Notes under the pieces: generated by a model
What the model was told of the DNA's origin: nothing
The model's input: only the letters and a program-made list of their open reading frames with translations
Databases searched by the model: none
NCBI GenBank assembly: GCA_050012175.1
Contig: JBEKHR010000001.1
Location: 124,001-188,000 of the forward strand
Direction of reading: 5' to 3'
From: CAVROP01 sp050012175
GTDB lineage: Bacteria; Acidobacteriota; Terriglobia; UBA7540
Length of the DNA: 64,000 nt
In this document: in pieces, positions 32,597-40,613 of the stretch
How the letters are laid out: each line of letters opens with the position of its first letter
Position numbering within the stretch: the first letter of the stretch is position 1
Translations under genes and position numbers: made by a program

Positions 32597-33352
32597 GTGG
32601 CAAGGCGGCTCACGTCTGCGGAGCACTGGCTCTTGCTGTTGGATTTTGACGGCACCCTTGTCCCCCTGACGAGCGACCCGGACCAGGTCCGGCTTGACCC
32701 GGTGGTGCGGCAGGTCCTGCGGCGGCTGGCGCACCATCCGCGCGCGACCGTTTACATCATCAGCGGGCGCCGCCTGGCCAACTTGCGAAGGGTCGTAACT
32801 GTCCCGGGTTTACACCTGCTGGGACTGCACGGGTGGGAGCGACCCGGGGTCTCGTTCCCACGGGGAGAGCGCCGCCTGCTGCGTGAAGCGAAACGCTGGC
32901 TCGCGCCGCGACTCCCGAGGTCTCCCGGGATCAAACTCGAGGACAAGGGTCTGAGCCTCGCCGTTCATCACCGGGGAGCTGCGCGGCCGGCGGCGCAACG
33001 GGCCCGGCGCGTTACCCGCCAGGCCCGCGACCGCTTCCGGCCCGGGCTGCACCTGCTGGCGGGAAAGAAAATGTGGGAATTGCTGCCCGCGGCGGTCGAT
33101 GGGAAAGGGTCGGCGACCCAGTGGCTGCTCGGAAAGCTCCCCCGCCGCGCCCTACCGATCTTCATTGGCGACGATGTCTCAGACGAGGCGGCCTTTGCAG
33201 TTCTTCCGCACGGGTTGACCCTCCACGTGGGTGGGAAGGCCGGCACAAAAGCCCGGTTTTGGTTGCGCAACCCCGGCGAGGTGCGAGAGTTCCTGGGGAG
33301 ACTGGAGGCGATGATTAATTGCAAGAGGCCGAGCGTCCGTTCCAATTCTTGA
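32597..33352 (+). CDS. otsB: Trehalose-6-phosphate phosphatase
   Basis: A HAD-superfamily phosphatase. LLLLDFDGTLVPL holds the nucleophile Asp, YIISGRRLANLR is the second motif, and FIGDDVSDEAAF is the metal-binding motif. LHGWERPG and GKKMWELLP are typical of OtsB. It removes phosphate from trehalose-6-phosphate. The start is uncertain. I used the GTG at 32597 (251 residues). A strong GGAGGT at 32525-32530, within the otsA end, has only a non-standard ATA in this frame just behind it, so translation may begin further upstream. The frame is open back into otsA. Its C-terminal region overlaps the next gene by 34 nt. Confidence 0.9.
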   Translation: MARRLTSAEHWLLLLDFDGTLVPLTSDPDQVRLDPVVRQVLRRLAHHPRATVYIISGRRLANLRRVVTVPGLHLLGLHGWERPGVSFPRGERRLLREAKRWLAPRLPRSPGIKLEDKGLSLAVHHRGAARPAAQRARRVTRQARDRFRPGLHLLAGKKMWELLPAAVDGKGSATQWLLGKLPRRALPIFIGDDVSDEAAFAVLPHGLTLHVGGKAGTKARFWLRNPGEVREFLGRLEAMINCKRPSVRSNS

Positions 33353-33975
33353 CGGCATCCTACCTTATCCGCATTCTGGACCTGAAAGCCACGACCCTGG
33401 CTGAACTCGCCAAAGGACTGGAAGGATCGAGCGACGCGTCCATTTTCTATCACACTTTCCAGAGTCTCAGTCGCCATCACTTTCTCACCGAAGGGTTCTC
33501 CAACGACTTTGCGCAGTGGGTCCTGGCGGCCTGCAATCGCGCGGAACTGGCCGAACAATTGGCCGGCTTGGATATCCGTGAGTACACCGCGCTCGCCGAA
33601 TTGCGCGCGGACCTGCGCCGCATCGTCAATGATTATTGCGAACGCCACCCACCCTTTGCCACCCAGCAGGCCTTCGAGGCGTTCTCCTTCTGCGAGGCCC
33701 TCGGGGTGACCACCCCGCTGGGGATTGAAGCCTGGACCCTGGGGGAATTCCGCGCGGGTCTGGAGAGATTAAGTCATGCTTCCCTGCACTATCACTTCAT
33801 CGCCTCACGACCGCGTCTACACCTGCAAACCAACGACTTCTCCAACTGGTTGGAAAACAGCCTGGGCCTCCCGGGCCTGGCGAGCCGGATAAACCGCATT
33901 GATATCTACACGAACACTCTCGATGGCGCGAGCGCCCTCATCGTCAATCTGATCAAGGAGGAATTGGGCCAGTGA
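33319..33975 (+). CDS. DUF5752 family protein in the trehalose operon
   Basis: 218 residues from a TTG at 33319 with GGAGG about ten bases upstream, overlapping otsB by 34 nt. It begins PFQFLTASYLIRILDLKATTLAEL and contains SIFYHTFQSLSRHHFL and FSNDFAQWV. A second half repeats the plan: FSFCEALGV..., then SLHYHFIASRPRLH and NDFSNWLE. So the protein is two copies of the DUF5752 unit. The family is of unknown function but is often found beside trehalose glycosyltransferases. Coupling to treT by a GTGA overlap suggests it assists or regulates trehalose synthesis. Confidence 0.82.
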   Translation: MQEAERPFQFLTASYLIRILDLKATTLAELAKGLEGSSDASIFYHTFQSLSRHHFLTEGFSNDFAQWVLAACNRAELAEQLAGLDIREYTALAELRADLRRIVNDYCERHPPFATQQAFEAFSFCEALGVTTPLGIEAWTLGEFRAGLERLSHASLHYHFIASRPRLHLQTNDFSNWLENSLGLPGLASRINRIDIYTNTLDGASALIVNLIKEELGQ

Positions 33976-35204
33976 CCGCAACCCAGACCAGACCGCGGCT
34001 CGTCCAACTGGATGACTACTCACCCATCATCGGTGCACCGGAAGTGGCCGAACTGAGGGCGCTCGCGGCCTCTCTCCAAGGGCATAGCATTCAGATGGTG
34101 AACTCGACCGCCGTGGGAGGAGGCGTGGCCGAGATCCTGACCCGCCTGGTCCCGATCCTCCAGGAGCTCGAGCTTCCTATCCGATGGGATGTTATCACAG
34201 GAGGAAATGACTTTTTTGAGATTACTAAGGCATTGCACAACGCTCTGCACGGGGCGCCCTACCAGTTGCCGCCGGAAAGCTTCGAGACCTTCCTCGCCTA
34301 TAACGAACAGAACCTGGCCCGGTTGCATCTTGACGGCGAATTCACAGTGATTCATGACCCGCAACCTGTGGCTTTGATCCAGGGGCGGAATCAGCATTTG
34401 GGTCACTGGATTTGGCGCTGCCATATCGACCTCTCCCGGCCGAATCCGGCGGTCTGGCAGTTCCTCGAACCCTGGGTCAGGAAGTACGACGCCGCAATCT
34501 TTTCGTCGCCGGATTTCGCGCAGAAGCTTCCGATCCCCCAATACCTTTTTTTCCCGTGCATCGACCCGCTCTCCGAGAAGAGCCGGGAACTCGATCCCGA
34601 GGTGGTTCAGGGAGTCCTGGACCATTACGGCATCGACGCGGGGCGTCATATCCTTACGCAGGTCTCGCGTTTCGACCGCCTCAAGGACCCGGTCGGAGTC
34701 ATTCGGGCCTATCGCATCGTTAAACGCTACTTCGACTGCCAACTGGTTCTCGCCGGGGGAAAAGCCGACGATGACCCCGAGGGCGAAGCAGTCCTGTCAG
34801 AGGTGAACGAGGCCGCGAAGGGTGATCCAGACATCCATATCTTGAACCTGCCCCCCTGGAGTCCAGTCGAGATTAACGCCCTGCAAACCGCCTCGACACT
34901 GATCATCCAGAAAAGCCTGCGGGAGGGGTTCGGCCTTACCGTCGCGGAAGCCTTATGGAAGAAGAAACCCGTGGTGGCTTCCGCGGTGGGCGGCATCCCC
35001 ATGCAAGTGATCCACAAGCACACCGGTTTGCTGGCCCATTCGGTGGAGGGAACGGCCTACCAGATTCGCTTCCTGCTCTCCAATCCCGCCCTCGCTGCCA
35101 GGCTCGGCCAGCAGGGCCATCAGCATGTTCGTGAGCACTTCCTGATTACCACCAACGCCAAACGCTACCTTACCTTGTTCCTGCACCTCAGGAGCGGTGG
35201 CTGA
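33972..35204 (+). CDS. treT: TreT-like trehalose synthase (GT4 glycosyltransferase)
   Basis: 410 residues starting at a GTG overlapping the DUF5752 stop. MVNSTAVGGGVAEILTRLVP is the N-terminal glycine loop. VIHDPQPVALI and HWIWRCHIDLS are the TreT-specific acceptor-side motifs. QVSRFDRLKDPVGVI and KSLREGFGLTVAEALWKKKP form the donor site with the EX7E pattern. TreT joins an NDP-glucose to free glucose to make trehalose directly. Together with OtsA/OtsB this gives two trehalose routes in one operon. Other GT4 functions are possible, but the motifs and neighbours favour TreT. Confidence 0.87.
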   Translation: MTATQTRPRLVQLDDYSPIIGAPEVAELRALAASLQGHSIQMVNSTAVGGGVAEILTRLVPILQELELPIRWDVITGGNDFFEITKALHNALHGAPYQLPPESFETFLAYNEQNLARLHLDGEFTVIHDPQPVALIQGRNQHLGHWIWRCHIDLSRPNPAVWQFLEPWVRKYDAAIFSSPDFAQKLPIPQYLFFPCIDPLSEKSRELDPEVVQGVLDHYGIDAGRHILTQVSRFDRLKDPVGVIRAYRIVKRYFDCQLVLAGGKADDDPEGEAVLSEVNEAAKGDPDIHILNLPPWSPVEINALQTASTLIIQKSLREGFGLTVAEALWKKKPVVASAVGGIPMQVIHKHTGLLAHSVEGTAYQIRFLLSNPALAARLGQQGHQHVREHFLITTNAKRYLTLFLHLRSGG

Positions 35205-35365
35205 ACTGGGTAAGACACAGCATTTCTTAGGCGTTTCGCGGTAAACTACCGCAAGGCAGCAGTGGTATGAGGTCGTGTCTGACGTAGGGATCCGTTGGGA
35301 GAGGTCGGGGAACCAGCGCCCCTGCGGCGACACAAGTGGAGGAATATTCCGACAGGAGAGTTGGC

Positions 35366-36334
35366 ATGGAAAAACGATGGTTAGGGAATAGCGATCTTCA
35401 TATTACTTCGCTGGGAATTGGGGCTTGGGCTATGGGTGGATCGGGGTGGGGCTTTAGCTGGGGCCCGCAGGATGATAAAGACTCCATCGCGGCCATCCGC
35501 AAAGCACTCGAGTCCGGTATGAACTGGATTGACACGGCCGCGGTCTATGGGTTGGGGCACTCGGAGGAAGTGGTTGCCCGCGCCTTAGAGGGTATCCCGC
35601 ACAGGCCCTATATCTTCACCAAGTGTGAGCGTGTCTGGAATGAGCGAGGTGAACTCGGCGGCAGTCTCAAAGTCGAATCCATCCGGCGCGAGTGTGAGGC
35701 GAGTCTGAGGCGGCTCAAAGTCGACGTCATCGACCTGTACCAGATTCACTGGCCACAGCCGGATGAGGACATCGAGGAGGGTTGGACGACGCTTGCAAAG
35801 CTTAAGGAAGAAGGCAAGGTTCGTTACATCGGCGTCTCGAACTTCAATGTTAGCCAAATGAAGCGAGCCCAGGCCATAGCTCCCATAACCTCACTTCAGC
35901 CCCCCTATTCCATGCTGGCACGCGAGGTTGAAAAAGAAATTCTGCCTTACTGCGCCGAGCAGAATATCGGAGTGATTGTTTACTCTCCCATGAGGTCTGG
36001 GCTCCTTAGCGGTGCGATGACTCGGGAGCGGGCCGGCGCTCTCCCGGACAACGATTGGCGTCGCCGGGACCCGGACTTTCAGGAGCCGAAATTGTCGCGC
36101 CATCTTCAACTTGTTGACTTGCTGCGTTCGATTGGCAAACGACATGGCCGGACTCCCGGTGAGGTGGCAATTGTCTGGACGTTACGGCACCCCGCCGTGA
36201 CCGCCGCCATTGTTGGCCTTCGCCGCCCGGAACAGGCTCCGGGAATAATTGGCGCGGGAGTATTTCGCCTCAGTTCCGAAGAAATCGGGGAGATCGACAG
36301 CTTCTTTGATGCTGCGGTCACCACGCGGGCCTGA
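35366..36334 (+). CDS. Aldo/keto reductase
   Basis: 322 residues from an ATG at 35366 with AGGAGAG upstream. WIDTAAVYGLGHSEE contains the catalytic Asp and Tyr; FTKCERVW and DLYQIHWPQPDEDIEE supply the catalytic Lys and His. Near the C-terminus GRTPGEVAIVWTLRHP and AIVGLRRPEQ bind NADP. It resembles the group with the YajO/YhdN and L-glyceraldehyde-3-phosphate reductase proteins. The substrate is unknown. It follows treT after 161 bp with its own ribosome site and may be transcribed separately. Confidence 0.88.
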   Translation: MEKRWLGNSDLHITSLGIGAWAMGGSGWGFSWGPQDDKDSIAAIRKALESGMNWIDTAAVYGLGHSEEVVARALEGIPHRPYIFTKCERVWNERGELGGSLKVESIRRECEASLRRLKVDVIDLYQIHWPQPDEDIEEGWTTLAKLKEEGKVRYIGVSNFNVSQMKRAQAIAPITSLQPPYSMLAREVEKEILPYCAEQNIGVIVYSPMRSGLLSGAMTRERAGALPDNDWRRRDPDFQEPKLSRHLQLVDLLRSIGKRHGRTPGEVAIVWTLRHPAVTAAIVGLRRPEQAPGIIGAGVFRLSSEEIGEIDSFFDAAVTTRA

Positions 36335-36387
36335 CCGCACGGTTCTCCGAAGTTGGATGAACCGTAGGCTCTCAAGACAGATCGGCA

Positions 36388-37800
36388 CTACCCTTTTGTG
36401 CTTTTCCCCGCCAGCGCCTTCGCTGGGCCGCGGTCCTTCGCCCATCCCTTTCTTGTGACTTGACGGCTGCGCGCGATGGCGAGCGAATCGGGCGGCACGT
36501 CTTCGGTGATCGCCGAACCCGCAGCGGTATACGACCCTTTGCCGATCCGCACCGGTGCCACCAGCATGTTGCCGCTTCCGATGAAGACGCCGTCTTCGAT
36601 GACGGTGGGATTTTTCTTCACACCGTCGTAATTGCAGGTGACTGTCCCTGCGCCGATGTTGGCGTTCTCGCCCAACGTGGCGTCGCCGAGGTAAGTCAGG
36701 TGAAGCGCCTTGGTGCCGCGGCCCACGCGTGATTTCTTCACCTCGACGTAGTTGCCGATGCGCGCGTTCTCCTCGATCACCGCGCCATCCCGCAGGTGCG
36801 CAAAGGGGCCGATGGTGACGCCGGAAGCAATCTCGGAGTTGGCGATCACCGAGCAGGGCCGCACGGTGACGCGGTCGGCGAGCGATGAATCGGTGATGGT
36901 GCAATAGCTTTGGATGTGGCAGGCGCTGCCCAGGCGCGTCCGGCCCAGCAGGCTCGCGCCCGGCTCGATGACCGAGTCCTGGCCCGCTTCTACGTCCGGG
37001 TCGATGTAGGTGGCCTCGGGATTCACCACAGTCACGCCATCGCGCATGAGCGTCTCTGCCTTGCGCAGCCGCAACAGCTTTTCAATCTGCGCCAGCTCGA
37101 CGCGGTCGTTCACGCCCAGCACTTCCCGCGCATCAGCTACGGGGAATGCGGCCACCTTCAGGCGATGCCGGTTGAAGATTCCGATGAGGTCCGTCAGCAG
37201 GTATTCCTTCTGGGCGTTCTCCGCCGAGAGTTCCTCGAGATGCTCCAGCAGATGGGCACGTGAGAAGCAAAGTATGCCTGAGCTGATCTCGCGGATTTTC
37301 TTCCGGGCTGGGGTCGCGTCTTTCTCTTCCACAATGCCGCGCACGCGGCTGCCGGCGTGAACGATACGCCCATAGCCTGTGGGGTTCTCGAGGCGAGCGG
37401 TCAAAATGGTGCATGCCGCGCGCGCTTGCAGGTGGGCTTCGACCAGGTTGCACAGCGTTTCAGAGCGGAGCAGGGGAGCGTCGCCAACCAGCACTACCAC
37501 CGTCGGGCTGGGGCTCTTCTCAAGCTCCGGACGCGCCGTCATCACCGCGTGGCCTGTGCCCAGTTGCTCATTCTGCTCGATGAAAACGAGGCCCGGCTGC
37601 TCAAAGACTTTGCGCACCTCTTCGCGCTCGTGCCCGATCATCATGTAGAGGCAGTCGGGTCCTGCTGCGCGCGCGGCTTGCAGTATGTATTCACCCAGCG
37701 GCCGGCCCGCCAGCCGGTGCAGCAATTTCGAGTGCTCGGATTTGAAGCGCGTAGCCTTGCCCGCAGCGAGGATCAAGATGGAAAAATTTTGCCCAGCCAT
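36388..37800 (-). CDS. glmU: Bifunctional GlmU: N-acetylglucosamine-1-phosphate uridyltransferase / glucosamine-1-phosphate acetyltransferase
   Basis: 470 residues from the ATG at 37800, which has a GGGAGAG site; the frame is open further upstream but lacks homology. The N-terminal nucleotidyltransferase shows ILAAGKATRFKSEHSKLLH, slightly off the usual GxGTRMxSxxPK. It has QLGTGHAV and NDRVELAQIE. The C-terminal left-handed beta helix shows IGPFAHLRDGAVI, GNYVEVKKSRVG, HLTYLGDATLGENANIGAG and GSGNMLVAPV. It makes UDP-GlcNAc, the first precursor for MurA and so for the dcw-encoded pathway in this window. Confidence 0.95.
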   Translation of the reverse strand: MAGQNFSILILAAGKATRFKSEHSKLLHRLAGRPLGEYILQAARAAGPDCLYMMIGHEREEVRKVFEQPGLVFIEQNEQLGTGHAVMTARPELEKSPSPTVVVLVGDAPLLRSETLCNLVEAHLQARAACTILTARLENPTGYGRIVHAGSRVRGIVEEKDATPARKKIREISSGILCFSRAHLLEHLEELSAENAQKEYLLTDLIGIFNRHRLKVAAFPVADAREVLGVNDRVELAQIEKLLRLRKAETLMRDGVTVVNPEATYIDPDVEAGQDSVIEPGASLLGRTRLGSACHIQSYCTITDSSLADRVTVRPCSVIANSEIASGVTIGPFAHLRDGAVIEENARIGNYVEVKKSRVGRGTKALHLTYLGDATLGENANIGAGTVTCNYDGVKKNPTVIEDGVFIGSGNMLVAPVRIGKGSYTAAGSAITEDVPPDSLAIARSRQVTRKGWAKDRGPAKALAGKSTKG

Positions 37801-37935
37801 TTCACTCTCCCTTCCGCGCGTGCCCATCGAGCTTGTGAAACAGACCGTGGCAGTTATTATACACGCAGGAATCGATCGGACCCCCCTTATAGGTTGCTGG
37901 GGATTGGCCCCGAAGCGTTGTAGAATAGTGGAGGT

Positions 37936-38166
37936 ATGAGTAGGAGCCCTACTGAGGAGATTCCGATGCACGTCAAGGTTTTGAGCGGGAAGCGGCCCCC
38001 ACCCGCTCCAGGGAAACAGGCGAAGGGAGTTCCCTGGGCCGGCAAGAAGCTCACCATTCGTGACTTGGGGTGGACACGTGAGCACGCCAGGGAGGTACGT
38101 GCCAAGCTGGCAACGTTCGCGATGGATTGGGACGACCCAAGCATGGACATCTACAATGAACCTTGA
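37936..38166 (+). CDS. Small antitoxin-like protein upstream of the MazF/PemK toxin
   Basis: 76 residues. An ATG at 37936 has GGAGG close before it; a second ATG at 37966 has a better-spaced GAGGAG. The C-terminal half (LGWTREHAREVRAKLATFA and DWDDPSMDIYNEP) is typical of short acidic antitoxins whose ends wrap a MazF-like toxin. It has no DNA-binding motif I can name. It overlaps the toxin gene by 11 nt and is divergent from glmU. Confidence 0.7.
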   Translation: MSRSPTEEIPMHVKVLSGKRPPPAPGKQAKGVPWAGKKLTIRDLGWTREHAREVRAKLATFAMDWDDPSMDIYNEP

Positions 38167-38503
38167 ACGCGGTGACTTCGCCCTGGTCTACTTCCCCCAC
38201 TCCGACCTGAGAATGGTCAGGCTACGGCCAGTCCTTGTCGTTCAAGCTGACAACCTCAATACGGGCCTCCCTCAGGTTATCGTAGCCATGGTGAGCAGCA
38301 ACATGAGCCGTGCTGGTCATGCTAGCCGCGTCACTGTGCGGCTTAAAGATCCAGCCGCTTCTGAAACCGGCCTCAAATCCGATTCTGTAATCATGACCGA
38401 CAACCTGGCAACCATCGAGCTGCAACTGATCGAGCGCAGGATCGGGCGGATGCCTCAAATGCAGACAGTTGACCTGGCCCTGCGCAAGACGCTCGCATTA
38501 TGA
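38156..38503 (+). CDS. MazF/PemK-like mRNA endoribonuclease toxin
   Basis: 115 residues. LERGDFALVYFPHSD is the family's first strand with the RGD-like motif. RLRPVLVVQADN follows with the catalytic Arg region. The end, TDNLATIELQLIERRIGRM, is the typical MazF helix and dimer region. Expected to cleave mRNA at short sites when the antitoxin is degraded. The 11-nt overlap with the upstream gene indicates a coupled operon. Confidence 0.85.
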   Translation: MNLERGDFALVYFPHSDLRMVRLRPVLVVQADNLNTGLPQVIVAMVSSNMSRAGHASRVTVRLKDPAASETGLKSDSVIMTDNLATIELQLIERRIGRMPQMQTVDLALRKTLAL

Positions 38504-38585
38504 GCGCATCCAACTTAGCAACTCAACCAAAACTCGGTGCTCAGCCTGGGCGTGCATTTCTTCTTTTCTCTACGGTGTGGCTCAA

Positions 38586-38750
38586 CTAATCCCAGACCTT
38601 TAGCTTCGGCCACGCTTCGCTCTCCCCGGTGTACTGCCCCGGACCCCAGTAGTAGTTCTGATGCGCGCTGATGGACTTGGGCAATGCGTAGCGCGAACCA
38701 TAGAAGTCGATGGCGCCAGCCCCACCATAATTGCCCGCTAGGATCAAAAA
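38586..38750 (-). pseudogene. Fragment of a family 39 glycosyltransferase C-terminus
   Basis: On the minus strand, with a TAG at 38588-38586, a frame reads FLILAGNYGGAGAIDFYG and later ISAHQNYYWGPGQYTG. This aligns with VIVAQNYGEAAAIDFFG and ISGHNQYYLWG in the protein at 1320-2861. The upstream part is replaced by simple AGTCAGGATTCAGG repeat text at 38750-38775, so only about 50 residues remain. The rest of 38504-39020 holds no gene. Confidence 0.65.
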
Positions 38751-39020
38751 CAGGAGTCAGGATTCAGGATACAGGACAACGAAGAGCAGGGGCTGGGGGG
38801 CTGAAGGGAAGTGACGGGTGAGGATCGGGAGTCGGGAGTCAGAACGAAGAGCATCTGCCACGGGCGCTCCATAGCGCGCCGGCGAAGGCGGTTTCTCCGG
38901 GCTTGCGACTTTGTCGTGGGTGGCGCATCCGCGGCGACCATCCCGCGTCGCGAGACCGAGGCAGGCGGCGTGGATGCGCCGTCCGCCGACCGACTCCTCA
39001 TTCATACGTTTTCAGGAAAG

Positions 39021-39995
39021 TCAGGGCCGGCGCATTTCCAAGGCCGTGAAATCGACTTCAAGCGCGCCGCTTTGATACGCCTTCAGGAAAGCTCTGACGA
39101 CGGCCGGGTCGAAGTCGGTCCCCGAGCCTTTCGTTATGACCTCCTTGGCGTCTAGCGGTGACATCGCCTTGGCGTACGGACGATCGCTCGTCATCGCGTC
39201 GTACACGTCAGCAACCGAAATGATTCGTGCTTCTAGAGGGATCTCCTCCCCCCGAGTCGGATGGTATCCTGATCCATCGAACTTATCGTGATGGGCCAGA
39301 ATAATGGGGATGACGCGGCCTAGTAGTCCTCTCACCGGCTGAACCTGATCAACCCCTTTCTGCACATGCTTCTTCATCTCTTCGTACTCGCTCGCAGTGA
39401 AACGTGCTGCCCTGTAGAGAAGCTCACTCGATGTCTTCAATTTGCCGATATCGTGCAACATGGCGGCGGCCTTCACAACTTCACGCTGATTCGAATCAAA
39501 ACCTATATACTCTGCAATCGTGTCTGCATAGGCCACCACGCGGATGGAATGGCGATATGTGTACTCGTCGTCCGCGATGAGCCGTTGGAGAATGAGCAAG
39601 ACACCATCGTAGGTCTCGCGTAACTCCTGGATGCGGGCTTCCTTCTTTTCATAGAGCGTGCCCATGGCGTAGCCAATGACTATCAAGGTCCCGCCCCAAA
39701 CCATGATGTCCCACCACTTTTCAGCAATTAGCCTGACCGGCCCCCCCCCCGCAAACAAACGAGGATTGAAATACACAATCAGGATCACCAACAAGATGCT
39801 GGCGAGCGCCGTTAACGTCGCGTGGCGGCGCCCGTAGAAGTAAGCGGAGAATACCGTGGGTAAGACGTAGAAGCCCAGCATCATTCGGTTCGAGGCGACC
39901 AAGTAATTGAAGGCGGCGAGGATGGCGAACAGCATCAAGAAGAGCCAGAGTTCTTTGTTCGCTTCTTGCAACTGGCGTATGATTCGCGGCCACAT
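39021..39995 (-). CDS. Membrane-bound HD-GYP domain protein (likely c-di-GMP phosphodiesterase)
   Basis: 324 residues with AGGTGAG before the ATG. The first 110 residues contain four hydrophobic segments. A short coiled coil then leads to an HD-GYP domain. It has HSIRVVAYADTIAEYIGF, the HD pair in AAMLHDIGKLKTSSELL, HHDKFDGSGYHPTRG (the GYP-type motif, with His after GY), and ARIISVADVYDAMTSDRPY. Such domains hydrolyse cyclic di-GMP or related dinucleotides at a di- or tri-iron site. No GGDEF or response regulator is adjacent. The membrane region could sense an envelope signal. Confidence 0.88.
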   Translation of the reverse strand: MWPRIIRQLQEANKELWLFLMLFAILAAFNYLVASNRMMLGFYVLPTVFSAYFYGRRHATLTALASILLVILIVYFNPRLFAGGGPVRLIAEKWWDIMVWGGTLIVIGYAMGTLYEKKEARIQELRETYDGVLLILQRLIADDEYTYRHSIRVVAYADTIAEYIGFDSNQREVVKAAAMLHDIGKLKTSSELLYRAARFTASEYEEMKKHVQKGVDQVQPVRGLLGRVIPIILAHHDKFDGSGYHPTRGEEIPLEARIISVADVYDAMTSDRPYAKAMSPLDAKEVITKGSGTDFDPAVVRAFLKAYQSGALEVDFTALEMRRP

Positions 39996-39999
39996 ATCT

Positions 40000-40613
40000 C
40001 ACCTACAAGATCATGGGTTGCGCAATGGGAGTTCAGAAACCTAGAGAGTCCTCGCCACTTTCTGGCCGATAGCACAACCCGTCACTTCCACTTTGATTCC
40101 CCCACCGGTAATGTACACTTGATCCCCTTCCTATGCAATCCCACGGGCCGGTGCTGGGCTAATACAGTGTTGCTAAAACCTTTGGGGCCTACCTGCTTGG
40201 GTTGCTTCCACTCAATTCCGGTGATGGTAATGCCGAGCCTATTCCTGAAGTGTGGAAATCACCTCTCTCAGCCTGGGGAACTCTCTTAACTGACGGCCAG
40301 ATTTGGAAATTGAAAACATTTCTCTCGCAAATGGGATGCTTCCGGCTTTCGTAGGTCAGGAGTGGAAGAAAGGGGAAAGTGCGACGCTGTTCCGTGAGCA
40401 AGAAACCATAACGGGGCATTCCAGAACGTAAGTGTGTAGCTATCGCCCGTGATGATGACGACGTACTTCGGCCAGTGCCGCTCCGCCAACTCCCAAATGT
40501 CGCAGGAATGCGTTGTCAGGTAGGGAGCATCGGGGTTATTCGGGCTATATAGTTTTTCTCCTTGTTTCGACAACCTCGGCCAAGCGATAAGTTCAAGGCA
40601 GTTCATACCTGTC
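40000..40613. other. Intergenic region, about 600 bp, with one doubtful minus-strand frame
   Basis: Nothing is firmly identifiable between the HD-GYP gene and the DUF3883 gene. A minus-strand frame in 40286-40606 is listed separately as a weak candidate. Confidence 0.4.
40286..40606 (-). CDS. Hypothetical protein, doubtful
   Basis: From an ATG at 40606 the minus strand is open for 106 residues, with readable sequence such as LELIAWPRLSKQGEKLY and IWELAERHWPKYVVIITGD. No family is recognised and no ribosome site is clear. It would start only 8 bp from the upstream-most start of the divergent DUF3883 gene, which makes at least one of the two starts wrong. It may be non-coding. Confidence 0.25.
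   Translation of the reverse strand: MNCLELIAWPRLSKQGEKLYSPNNPDAPYLTTHSCDIWELAERHWPKYVVIITGDSYTLTFWNAPLWFLAHGTASHFPLSSTPDLRKPEASHLREKCFQFPNLAVS

Noticed and set aside
37801..38085. N-terminal extension of GlmU
   Set aside because: The sequence ahead of the ATG at 37800 has no protein character and would overlap the divergent antitoxin gene; a good ribosome site serves 37800.
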